DNA from: Hyphomonas atlantica corrig.
GTDB taxonomy: Bacteria > Pseudomonadota > Alphaproteobacteria > Caulobacterales > Hyphomonadaceae
NCBI RefSeq assembly: GCF_000682715.1
Contig: NZ_AWFH01000001.1
Coordinates: 124,001-188,000, forward strand
Direction: 5' to 3'
Length of the DNA stretch: 64,000 nucleotides
The first letter of the stretch is position 1; every line of letters starts with the position of its first letter. The translations under genes and the position numbers were made by a program. Below the pieces are notes generated by a model that worked only from the letters and a program-made list of their open reading frames with translations, was not told the origin of the DNA and searched no databases. Shown one piece after another: positions 1 through 7,237 of the stretch.

Positions 1-503
1 CACACCATCATGGCTTCGAAGGTCAGCGGGCTTTCGCACAGGCCGCGGATCATCGCGTCGCGGCCAGCCTCGATGCGCTTGGCAATGGCGATCTCGCCTT
101 CGCGGGACAGCAATTCCACCGCGCCCATCTCGCGCAGGTACATGCGCACCGGGTCATCGGTCCGGTCAGAACCGCGGGCGTTGCCTTTCTTGGCCACGAC
201 CTTCTTGTCTTCGATCTTGGTGAGCGCCTTGCCCTCGGCTTCGGCCTCTTCCTCGTTCTCGACCACGGCGATGCCCATTTCGGAAATCTGGGACATCACG
301 TCCTCGATCTGGTCCGAGGTCATCTCGTCATTGGGGAGAAGGGCATTGATTTCATCATGCGTGATGAAGCCGCGCTTCTGAGCGCGTTTCAGGACCTTCT
401 TGACGTCTGTCGCACTGAAGTCGACCAGGCCGTTTTCATTGTCCTTGTCGTCTTCACGGTCGCCGTCACCTGAGACGTTCTTTTTCTTGGTGGCTGTTGC
501 CAT
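1..503 (-). CDS. rpoD: RNA polymerase primary sigma factor RpoD, N-terminal part (cut by window edge)
   Basis: Only the first 167 or so codons are inside the window. The protein opens with a short Lys-rich stretch (MATATKKKN), then region 1.1 (a helix around VKKVLKRAQKRGFITHDEIN and the motif SDQIEDVMSQISEMGI). It continues into the start of region 1.2 (DDPVRMYLREMGAVELLSRE, then GEIAIAKRIEAGRDAMI), the hallmark of group 1 sigma factors. The ATG at 503 has a good Shine-Dalgarno (AGGAGA) about 8 bases upstream. The gene follows dnaG on the same strand, the usual alphaproteobacterial order, but a 412-bp gap separates them, so it probably has its own promoter. The identity is secure; the core-binding and DNA-binding regions 2 to 4 lie outside the window. 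Confidence 0.95.
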   Translation of the reverse strand, partial: MATATKKKNVSGDGDREDDKDNENGLVDFSATDVKKVLKRAQKRGFITHDEINALLPNDEMTSDQIEDVMSQISEMGIAVVENEEEAEAEGKALTKIEDKKVVAKKGNARGSDRTDDPVRMYLREMGAVELLSREGEIAIAKRIEAGRDAMIRGLCESPLTFEAMMV

Positions 504-915
504 TCAATTCTCTCCTGTGAGGAACCGGCTGCGCCTGCCGGAACCCTCCCGAAATATTGCCTGCCCTGTTAGCTTTCGCTGACTGATCCTGCTGCCTTGT
601 TCATGCGGCCCCGTGGGGCCGTTCGGTTCTCAACGGGCCTGAGACGCCTGTGCCATACCGGTGACAACAGGGTCGATCCATCGCACGCAGCATCTTTCAT
701 GCCACGGTCAGAACCAGCCGCGTGTGAACGTCCGTCTACCATGTGGTGCTCGGTGGCCTTGGGCCAGTCCTTTGCCTCGGGTTCTTTGACCGCGTTCAGA
801 GGCGTCTTTGGATCGTCGTTGAGCAATTTGGCAGCGCGCATGTTCCCAGGTTACGATAAATGGGCACGGAATGCGTTGCGGTCAATAGGTTTTCCTGCGT
901 TTCGGTCCGGATTGC
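504..915. other. 412-bp intergenic region between dnaG and rpoD
   Basis: No convincing gene was found; short open frames on both strands lack coding character. It holds a GC-rich perfect inverted repeat at 606-621 (7-bp arms CGGCCCC/GGGGCCG, 2-base loop). On the minus strand there is a possible rpoD promoter: TTGACC at 880-885 and an ATTTAT-like -10 at 856-861, 18 bases apart. The length suggests a regulated rpoD leader of roughly 350 bases. Confidence 0.5.
856..885 (-). promoter_or_regulatory. Possible sigma-70 promoter for rpoD
   Basis: On the minus strand TTGACC (880-885) precedes ATTTAT (856-861) with an 18-base spacer. It is the best TTGAC-type match in the dnaG-rpoD gap. The -10 is imperfect and the distance to the rpoD start is about 350 bases, so this is a weak call. 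Confidence 0.3.
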
Positions 916-2823
916 CTACTCGTTGGACCCATCCTGCTTGAACCAGGGGTTTTTCTCTTCGAACTGTTTCCAGAAATCGCCGATATTGGCCTTGCCCATC
1001 GCCTTTTCCTGCTGGTCGACCAGCACCCGCTCCTCATGCGCCTTGCGCCGCTCTGCCACCAGTCGCCGCTTCAGTTTCAGGCGGCGCACCTCGTCGTCCG
1101 CAGATGGGGCCGTGTCGACGGGAATGAAGACCTCGATGGCAGCCTTCCAGGACTTGTAGGCTGGCTCGTCTGTGCGAATACGAGAAATGCGGGTCATGTC
1201 GATCTGCGACAGCTCATGCTCATGCCCCTCGCGCACCAGCAGGTCACACACGGCCTGCAGGCTGAGCTCCTCATCCTCGATCAGGAAGTCGACAATCACG
1301 TCGCGCAGCCGGTTCGACATCGGATTGCGGAAATCGGCTGCAATCAGGATCTCCTCCATGCCGGACAGGATGGCAGGGCTCATCACCGCCTGCATCAGCA
1401 GAAGCACGCCGGGGTTTTGGCGGCCGCCCTTATTTGCCTGAATGCCAGGCTGCGATCCAAAGGCCGGCGCGCCGCCCTGCCCCCGGCCACCGGGCTTGCC
1501 CTTGGTAAATCCATTCTGCCGCTTGGCTTGGCGCAGCTGCCAGAAATGGTCTCGCATCCGCGATTTCAGATCGCGCTCATAGGCCGCCTTCACGCCAGGA
1601 TGCTTGATCTGTGCCGCTGCCTGCATCAGGCGCGCCTCCAGTCCCGCCTGACGCTCCGGCGTGTCCAGCGGCTCCGCATCGCGCTCGCGCAGCCAGAGCA
1701 GTTCTGACAATGGAATGCGCGCCTCCAGCGCTTCGCCCATCGCCACGGGCCCGCGTTCACGGATCAGGTCGTCCGGATCCATGCCATCCGGCAGCAGCAC
1801 GAAAAACAATGACCGCCCCGGCTCGACATGCGGCAGCGCCCGATCCACCGCGCGATAGGCTGCGCCAAGCCCCGCCCGGTCGCCATCAAAACACAGGACG
1901 GGCTCCGGACCGGCGCGCCAGAGCAGGCTGATCTGCTCCTCGGTCAGCGCCGTGCCGAGCGGGGCAACCGCCTGTCCGAAACCGGCTTCGGTCAATGCGA
2001 TGGCGTCCATATAACCTTCGCAGACAATCAGGCCGCCGCCCTCGCCATGCCCCAGAGCTTCACGGGCAGCCTTGTAGCGGTAGAGCACGCGGGATTTGTG
2101 GAATAGCGGCGTATCGCCAGAATTCAGGTATTTCGGCTTCGCATCCGGCGTCAGCGCACGGCCACCAAAGGCGATGATCCCGCCCCGGCTATCCGGAATG
2201 GGGAACATCAGGCGCCCCCGGAATGCGTCATAGGGCTCACCGCCGCGATCACTTTCCTTGGTCAGGCCCGCTTCAAGAATCTCGGCCTGTGTGAAGCCTT
2301 CGGCCTTCAAGTGTGCGCTTGTCTTGCGCCAATCATCCGGCGCATAGCCCAGCCGGTGACGCTTCCAGGCGGCAGGCTTCAACCCGCGCCCTTCAAGATA
2401 TTCCCGCGCGCCGGCACCTTCAGAGGATTGCAGCCTCTCTTCGAAATAGGCCGCCGCCGCCTCGCAGACCTCCTGCAGGCGCTTGCGATGATCATAGGCT
2501 TCGGCAGCGCGCGGATCTGCCCTGGGCAGTTCCATGCCGGCTTCCTCGGCCAGCTTCTCGACCGCCTCCATGAAGGACAGGCGCTCAGTTTCCATCACGA
2601 AGCTGATAACGTCGCCGCCCATGCCGGACGAGAAGCATTTGAAGATGCGCTTCTGGTCGTTGACGTAAAAGCTTGGCGTCTTCTCTGCGGTGAATGGCGA
2701 CAGGCCGACCCATTCCTTGCCCTTTTTTGTCAGCTTCACCTTGCGGCCGATCACGTCCGAAGGCCGGATACGGGCCTTCAGCTCATCAACAAAACCATCA
2801 GGGATGCGGACAGTCGAACTCAT
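916..2823 (-). CDS. dnaG: DNA primase DnaG with a degenerate zinc-finger
   Basis: A 635-residue primase that makes RNA primers at the replication fork. The N-terminal CHC2-type domain is recognisable (SPFTAEKTPSFYVND, then FKCFSSGMGGDV), followed by the catalytic core (YLNSGDTPLFHKSRVLYRYK). The TOPRIM domain has EGYMD, FDGDRAG and DGMDPDDLI carrying the metal-binding acidic residues. A C-terminal DnaB-interacting region completes a normal family length. The zinc ligands of the usual CPFH...CFGC pattern are mostly replaced: SPFT and CFSS keep only one cysteine. ATG 2823 (MSSTVRIP) was chosen because it matches the family N-terminus; a 37-codon in-frame extension upstream looks non-coding. yqeY and a lipoprotein gene lie upstream and rpoD downstream. 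Confidence 0.96.
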   Translation of the reverse strand: MSSTVRIPDGFVDELKARIRPSDVIGRKVKLTKKGKEWVGLSPFTAEKTPSFYVNDQKRIFKCFSSGMGGDVISFVMETERLSFMEAVEKLAEEAGMELPRADPRAAEAYDHRKRLQEVCEAAAAYFEERLQSSEGAGAREYLEGRGLKPAAWKRHRLGYAPDDWRKTSAHLKAEGFTQAEILEAGLTKESDRGGEPYDAFRGRLMFPIPDSRGGIIAFGGRALTPDAKPKYLNSGDTPLFHKSRVLYRYKAAREALGHGEGGGLIVCEGYMDAIALTEAGFGQAVAPLGTALTEEQISLLWRAGPEPVLCFDGDRAGLGAAYRAVDRALPHVEPGRSLFFVLLPDGMDPDDLIRERGPVAMGEALEARIPLSELLWLRERDAEPLDTPERQAGLEARLMQAAAQIKHPGVKAAYERDLKSRMRDHFWQLRQAKRQNGFTKGKPGGRGQGGAPAFGSQPGIQANKGGRQNPGVLLLMQAVMSPAILSGMEEILIAADFRNPMSNRLRDVIVDFLIEDEELSLQAVCDLLVREGHEHELSQIDMTRISRIRTDEPAYKSWKAAIEVFIPVDTAPSADDEVRRLKLKRRLVAERRKAHEERVLVDQQEKAMGKANIGDFWKQFEEKNPWFKQDGSNE

Positions 2824-2893
2824 GGTTTGGCAGTTTACCTTCATTGGCGCGGCGGGGAAACGCTCTCGCCCAGATGTGTCGGTGGAAAAACAG

Positions 2894-2921
2894 AAAAAGG
2901 GCCCCGCGCCAGCAGGGCCCT
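2894..2921 (-). terminator. Rho-independent terminator after the PRC-barrel lipoprotein gene
   Basis: Read on the minus strand, AGGGCCC pairs with GGGCCCT (7 bp, 10-base loop) and is followed by TTTTTCTGTTTTT. It lies 26 bases beyond the lipoprotein stop and separates that gene from dnaG. Confidence 0.8.
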
Positions 2922-2946
2922 CTTCTTTGATCAAATGTCAGATCAA

Positions 2947-3735
2947 TTAGTCGATGTCAGCGGTAAAGCTCATCGCGTTGGTAAATTCTTCCTCAGACAG
3001 GTCGATCATCATTTCACCATCGCTGTCGCCTTGCGACACGACGATCTTCGCCGGGTTGATCAGGAAGCGCTCATCCGTGACAGCATCGACGATGCCGTTC
3101 GAAACCACGGCGTACTTGGCCGTACCATCCGTCTTCATGATCATGTCCGTCACGCGAACATCCTTGTCATTGAAGCCGAGGCGGACATTCGTACCGGTCA
3201 GCTCGGACGCGAGACGATAATCGTTCAGACCTTCCTGTTCGAACTCCTGCAGATCGTCCAGCATGTCCTCTGTCAGGTCCATGCGGGCTTCAGGCTCGCC
3301 TTCCTCGTCAAACCAGATCTCGGCCTGATCAAAAGAAACCGTGTGGAGATCGCCGGCAAATCCATCGCGGATGACCAGCATTGGCTGCATGTTGCCTGAC
3401 GCCAGAAGCACGTCTTCAACTTCGCCAACTTCCTCGCCATTGGCATCAGTGACGTCTTCACCGATCAGCTCAGATGTCAGGAATTCGTCGGAGGCGAGCA
3501 CGTAATCGTCACGCTCGATCTCAGCCTGGTCTGCATCGCCCATAGCGACCCGCGTATCGACATCGAAATCGTCCTCGGTTGCGTCGCCGCTCGCATATTC
3601 AGCGTCATAAGCCGCTGTTTCGGTCATCACAGCCGAGTCATTGTCAGCGGTTTTCGTGTGGGTTTCAGCACCGGAACACGCTGCAGCACCCAGCATCAGG
3701 GCAGCAGCACTCGTAGTCGGAAAAAGCCGTTTCAT
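2947..3735 (-). CDS. PRC-barrel domain lipoprotein
   Basis: A 262-residue predicted envelope lipoprotein. It starts at ATG 3735 behind an AAAGGA ribosome binding site; the signal peptide MKRLFPTTSAAALMLGAAAC ends in a lipobox-type Ala-Ala-Cys, so it should be lipidated at that Cys. A very acidic linker (about residues 30-80) is followed by a PRC-barrel-like segment (LIGEDVTDANGEEVGEVEDV, about residues 95-150) and a second similar half (LTGTNVRLGFNDKDVRVTDM, about residues 180-240). PRC-barrels often act as small binding or assembly modules, but no substrate can be assigned. It lies between yqeY and dnaG and has its own terminator. Confidence 0.75.
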   Translation of the reverse strand: MKRLFPTTSAAALMLGAAACSGAETHTKTADNDSAVMTETAAYDAEYASGDATEDDFDVDTRVAMGDADQAEIERDDYVLASDEFLTSELIGEDVTDANGEEVGEVEDVLLASGNMQPMLVIRDGFAGDLHTVSFDQAEIWFDEEGEPEARMDLTEDMLDDLQEFEQEGLNDYRLASELTGTNVRLGFNDKDVRVTDMIMKTDGTAKYAVVSNGIVDAVTDERFLINPAKIVVSQGDSDGEMMIDLSEEEFTNAMSFTADID

Positions 3736-3829
3736 TTCAAAGTCCTTTCGTTGTCTATCAACACACAACAAACGGACCGCTCCCGGCCTTAGTTCCAACC
3801 TTTCGCAGAATTAACCAGCTCTGTACGGC

Positions 3830-4342
3830 TTATTTCGCCGCTTCCTTGTTTGCCGTGAGCGCCTTGCGCATCACCTTTCCGGCGGGGCCGGATTCGATCT
3901 TGCCGGGATAACGCTCTTTCAGCGCAGACATGCAGCGGCCAATGTCCTTCAGCTTGGTCGCGCCAAGATCCTCGACCACTTCTTCCACGGCGGCTTCCAG
4001 CGCCTTGGTGCACAATGGCTCCGGCAGGAATTTCCGGATGATCTCGATTTCTTCGCGCTCGCGCATCGCATCTTCAATGCGGCAGGCTTCATCATGCTCG
4101 CGCGCGGCTGTTTCACGCTGGGCAATCATGGTTTCCAGCACGTTGCGCACATCGGCGTCCGGGCAACCCTCGGTGTCGCCGCGCCCACGCGCGCAGACAT
4201 CCCTGTCCCGAATGGCAGCGTCGATGAGACGAAGCGTGGACAAACGGGTCGTGCACCCTTCGTCCTTCTCACGTTCCGCATTCAGCGCCTGCGCAACACG
4301 AGCCTTCAAGGTCATCATGTCAGATTTGTCTTCGTGGCCCAT
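3830..4342 (-). CDS. GatB/YqeY domain protein
   Basis: A 170-residue YqeY-family protein related to the tail domain of the GatB subunit of tRNA amidotransferase; the family's job is unsettled, but it is often found beside dnaG and rpoD as here. Visible family features are [46 protein letters not shown] and the C-terminal [18 protein letters not shown] with a [11 protein letters not shown] end. ATG 4342 has GAAAGGCG upstream; a second Met ten codons in is possible. It is divergent from carA, with about 130 bp holding both promoters. It has two Cys residues in the middle ([11 protein letters not shown]), not part of the usual YqeY core. Confidence 0.88.
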   Translation of the reverse strand: MGHEDKSDMMTLKARVAQALNAEREKDEGCTTRLSTLRLIDAAIRDRDVCARGRGDTEGCPDADVRNVLETMIAQRETAAREHDEACRIEDAMREREEIEIIRKFLPEPLCTKALEAAVEEVVEDLGATKLKDIGRCMSALKERYPGKIESGPAGKVMRKALTANKEAAK

Positions 4343-4381
4343 TCAAAATACGCCTTTCACACCAACAACGTCTTACTATGC

Positions 4382-4410
4382 TTGACGTTGCGGGGACTCA
4401 GTCCCATTAC
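4382..4410 (+). promoter_or_regulatory. Possible sigma-70 promoter for carA
   Basis: TTGACG (4382-4387), a 17-base spacer and CATTAC (4405-4410) lie about 60 bases upstream of the carA start. The -35 matches the alphaproteobacterial TTGAC consensus and the -10 is weak. This favours the internal ATG at 4474 as the true carA start. Confidence 0.45.
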
Positions 4411-4473
4411 CCGGAAAATATGTCGTCAGAAGGTATTAACCGTCTGACAATGATCCCGGAAGGCAAGCCAAAT

Positions 4474-5655
4474 ATGTCCGAACAGAGCAAAAAGCAAGCC
4501 AGCACAACCGCCACGGGAGCCATCGCCTTGTCTGATGGCACTATTTTCCTGGGGACAGGCGCAGGCGCCGAAGGTGTTCATGTGGGTGAACTCTGCTTCA
4601 ACACCGCGATCACAGGTTATCAGGAGATCCTGACAGACCCCTCCTACTCCTCCCAAATCGTGCTGTTCACCTTCCCGCACATCGGCAATGTGGGCTCAAA
4701 CCCTGACGATCATGAGGAATCCTCGGCGCCGGGCGCAAATGGCGCTTGCGGCACGATCTTCCGCGAACCCATCACACCGGCTTCCAATTGGCGTTCCGGC
4801 GAGGAATTCGGCGACTGGCTGGCCCGCCGCAACATCGTGGCCCTGTCCGGCGTCGACACGCGCGCCATCACTCGCCTCGTACGCGAGCAAGGCATGCAGA
4901 AGGCAGCGATCTGCAACAAGCCAGACGGCAATATCGATCTTGATGCTCTGGTTGAAGCCGCTCGCGGCTGGCAAGGGCTGGAGACAGCCGATCTGGCGGC
5001 CGATGTCGACACCGACACACCTTTTGAAAACGCTCAGCGCCTCTGGCAAGTAGCCGGCGGTTTCAGCGACATGGAAAACGCCGACCATCACGTCGTGGTC
5101 GTGGATTTCGGCGTGAAGAAGAACATCCTGCGCAACCTCGCCCAGGTCGGCATCCGCACCAGCGTCGTGAATGGCGATGCCACCGCCGAAGAGATCTTCG
5201 CCCTGAACCCTGATGGCGTGGTCTTCTCGAACGGCCCCGGCGATCCGGCGGCCACCATCGCGCGTTCCGGCGACATGATCCGCGCCGTCATCGACAAGGG
5301 CCTGCCGATCCTCGGCATCTGTCTTGGCCACCAATTGCTGGCCCTGTCGCTGGGCGCGAAGACCATGAAAATGGCGCAAGGCCATCATGGCGCGAACCAC
5401 CCGGTAAAAGACCTGGCGACCGGCAAGGTCGAGATCGTGTCCATGAATCACGGCTTTACAGTTGATCCGTCGACGCTTCCGGCAGGCGTGGAAGAAAGCC
5501 ATCGCTCGCTGTTCGACGGCACGAATTCCGGCCTCGCCGTGAAAGACCGCCCGATCATCTCCGTGCAGCATCACCCGGAGGCGAGCCCCGGCCCGCAGGA
5601 CAGCTTCTACCTGTTCCAGCGCTTTGCGGACCTGATGGCGGCGCACAAGGCCTGA
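4474..5655 (+). CDS. carA: Carbamoyl-phosphate synthase small subunit (glutamine amidotransferase)
   Basis: A 393-residue CarA, close to the E. coli length. It hydrolyses glutamine and passes ammonia to CarB to make carbamoyl phosphate for arginine and pyrimidines. The N-terminal CPSase small-chain domain has [20 protein letters not shown] and the C-terminal class I GATase has [12 protein letters not shown] (catalytic Cys) and [11 protein letters not shown] (catalytic His and Glu). ATG 4474 (MSEQSKKQ) was chosen for the GGAAGG 11 bases upstream; an upstream in-frame extension from 4378 overlaps the promoter. carB is not adjacent inside the window. Carbamoyl phosphate would feed ArgF, encoded at 33.6-34.6 kb. 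Confidence 0.97.
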   Translation: MSEQSKKQASTTATGAIALSDGTIFLGTGAGAEGVHVGELCFNTAITGYQEILTDPSYSSQIVLFTFPHIGNVGSNPDDHEESSAPGANGACGTIFREPITPASNWRSGEEFGDWLARRNIVALSGVDTRAITRLVREQGMQKAAICNKPDGNIDLDALVEAARGWQGLETADLAADVDTDTPFENAQRLWQVAGGFSDMENADHHVVVVDFGVKKNILRNLAQVGIRTSVVNGDATAEEIFALNPDGVVFSNGPGDPAATIARSGDMIRAVIDKGLPILGICLGHQLLALSLGAKTMKMAQGHHGANHPVKDLATGKVEIVSMNHGFTVDPSTLPAGVEESHRSLFDGTNSGLAVKDRPIISVQHHPEASPGPQDSFYLFQRFADLMAAHKA

Positions 5656-5689
5656 TCCGGCCAACGCGCTCCCGACAATTGACCCACCG

Positions 5690-6352
5690 ATGATCGCCCC
5701 TCCTCCCCTCCCGGGTGACAACCGTATCGGCTGCGTGGTGGATGACCTCGCCGACAAAGGCTGGTCATGGCAGCCCGGCCTGCTGCCGGACACCTTGTTG
5801 CGGGCCCTGCGCGAAGAGATCGAGACGCTGGATGCGGAGGCCGCGCTGGCGCCTGCCGGTATTGGCCGCGACGATGCCTTTCAGGTCGACCGCTCCATTC
5901 GCAAGACCCGCATTACCTGGCTGGACGATTCAAGCGATGCGCAGCGCGCCTTCTCGGCCTGGGCCGAAACCTGGCGACAGGCGCTCAATCGCCATCTGAT
6001 GCTGGGCCTGTTCGAATTCGAAGCCTGTTTCGCCGTCTATCCGGAAGGCGGCTTCTATGATCGCCATCTCGACAGTTTTGAAGGCGCGCGAAACCGTATC
6101 GTGTCGCTGGTTGTCTATCTCAATGACACATGGGACGCAGCCGATGGCGGCGCCCTGCTCGTCTGGCCGGAAGGGGCAAGCGAAGACGCGCCGCATGTCG
6201 CCACGCTCGTGCCGGAAGGCGGCGGGGTCGTGATGATGCTATCAGAGACAATCCCTCACGCCGTGCAGCGCACCGAGCGCCTGCGCTACGCGATTGCGGG
6301 CTGGTGGCGCGTCAATCCCGCGACCGATGGCATACCGATCCCGATATCGTAA
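5690..6352 (+). CDS. 2-oxoglutarate/Fe(II)-dependent dioxygenase, prolyl-hydroxylase type
   Basis: A 220-residue member of the P4Hc/SM-20-like oxygenases. The iron-binding HxD is in YDRHLDSF (about residues 124-130), the distal His in ETIPHAVQ, and the 2-oxoglutarate-binding Arg region in RLRYAIAGWWR. A double-stranded beta-helix core runs from FEFEACFAVYP to the end. The substrate is unknown; relatives hydroxylate prolyl residues in proteins such as translation factors. It starts 34 bp after carA and could be cotranscribed with it. It is convergent with the TetR gene, only 8 bp apart. Confidence 0.88.
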   Translation: MIAPPPLPGDNRIGCVVDDLADKGWSWQPGLLPDTLLRALREEIETLDAEAALAPAGIGRDDAFQVDRSIRKTRITWLDDSSDAQRAFSAWAETWRQALNRHLMLGLFEFEACFAVYPEGGFYDRHLDSFEGARNRIVSLVVYLNDTWDAADGGALLVWPEGASEDAPHVATLVPEGGGVVMMLSETIPHAVQRTERLRYAIAGWWRVNPATDGIPIPIS

Positions 6353-6360
6353 GCGACAGA

Positions 6361-6948
6361 CTATTTCATCTGGCGCAGCATGCTATCCAGCGCGCAGCAA
6401 ATCGAATCCACGGTAACGCCGTCTATGTTGCGGGCAAGCGCCAGGCCTGCCCCGTGCAACGCCCCCTGCACAATAACGGAAAGCGTTGAAGCGCGGTCGT
6501 CGGCGATCAACCCGCGCTGAACGAGATACCCGATCGCCGAGCGCACGACTTCTCGTCCGACATCTCTCTCATTCGACATCCATTCCGTCATGCCGAGCAC
6601 ACCCCGCCCTTCAATCAGGACAATGCGCTGGAAATCCGGCCGCGTGGTCCATTCCAGATAGCGACGGCACCCTGCCAGGATCGCCTGGTAGGGATCGTCC
6701 GGAGACCGGTTGGCAAGCGCAGCTTTCTGCGTATCCCTCGCCATGTCGGTCTGCAGATTGGTCCAGACTTCAAGATACAGGGCCTGCTTGTTCTCGAAAT
6801 AGTGGAACAGCGCCCCTTTCGTAATTCCGGCATCAGCGACGATGCTGGACAGGCTCGCGTCGAATCCCTCCGAGGCAAAGCGCTGCCGGGCCGCTTCCAG
6901 GATGGCGGCGCGCGTTTCGGGAGCATTTCTCGTTCTTGATCTGGGCAT
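6361..6948 (-). CDS. TetR family transcriptional regulator
   Basis: A 195-residue TetR regulator. The N-terminal helix-turn-helix spans about residues 12-55 (TRAAILEAARQRFASEGFD, then ITKGALFHYFENKQALYLEV). The C-terminal ligand domain resembles the AcrR/QacR group (GCRRYLEWTTRPDFQRIVL). A near-ideal palindrome at 6973-6989, 25 bp upstream of the start, is the likely operator and implies autorepression. There is no divergent partner gene next to it: the following 250 bp hold nothing convincing and then the convergently read end of the GH3 gene. The regulated target may therefore be elsewhere or lost. Confidence 0.9.
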   Translation of the reverse strand: MPRSRTRNAPETRAAILEAARQRFASEGFDASLSSIVADAGITKGALFHYFENKQALYLEVWTNLQTDMARDTQKAALANRSPDDPYQAILAGCRRYLEWTTRPDFQRIVLIEGRGVLGMTEWMSNERDVGREVVRSAIGYLVQRGLIADDRASTLSVIVQGALHGAGLALARNIDGVTVDSICCALDSMLRQMK

Positions 6949-6972
6949 ATTAGCTTTGCGGTTGTCGAGCTA

Positions 6973-6989
6973 ACATACCAGTGGTATGT
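6973..6989. promoter_or_regulatory. TetR operator: perfect inverted repeat
   Basis: ACATACC-AGT-GGTATGT has 7-bp perfect arms and a 3-base centre and sits 25 bp upstream of the TetR start codon. ACATAC-type half-sites are typical of AcrR-like TetR repressors. Its position fits promoter occlusion and autoregulation. Confidence 0.7.
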
Positions 6990-7186
6990 AAAAACACCAA
7001 TGTGGAGGTTCAGAAGCACTGAGTTTCTGGATCGGTACCACCATCAAGACACCAGGCTGGGTGGCATACCGATACTGCATTGCCAAAGTGGGACGCGGGA
7101 CGATTGTGGAGACAGACACCCTGTCTGGCTCCATGATCGTCTTTTCCATTTCAGGCTTTCTTGCACACAAACATGGCCATTTGGAC

Positions 7187-7216
7187 AAAAGGGCCCACCG
7201 TGATGGCAGGCCCTTT
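7187..7216 (-). terminator. Rho-independent terminator of the GH3 gene
   Basis: On the minus strand AAAGGGCC pairs with GGCCCTTT (8 bp, 13-base loop) and the right arm runs into TTTT. It lies about 22 bases past the GH3 stop codon. Confidence 0.8.
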
Positions 7217-7237
7217 CCGGATAGAATTGGGTGTCGC

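Noticed and set aside
606-621. Palindrome CGGCCCC-GT-GGGGCCG as a terminator of dnaG
   Set aside because: It has a two-base centre and no T run on either side, and lies about 300 bp past the dnaG stop.
7000-7203. Short plus-strand frame divergent from the TetR gene
   Set aside because: No ribosome binding site and odd composition (many His, Trp and Cys); not supported as the missing TetR target.
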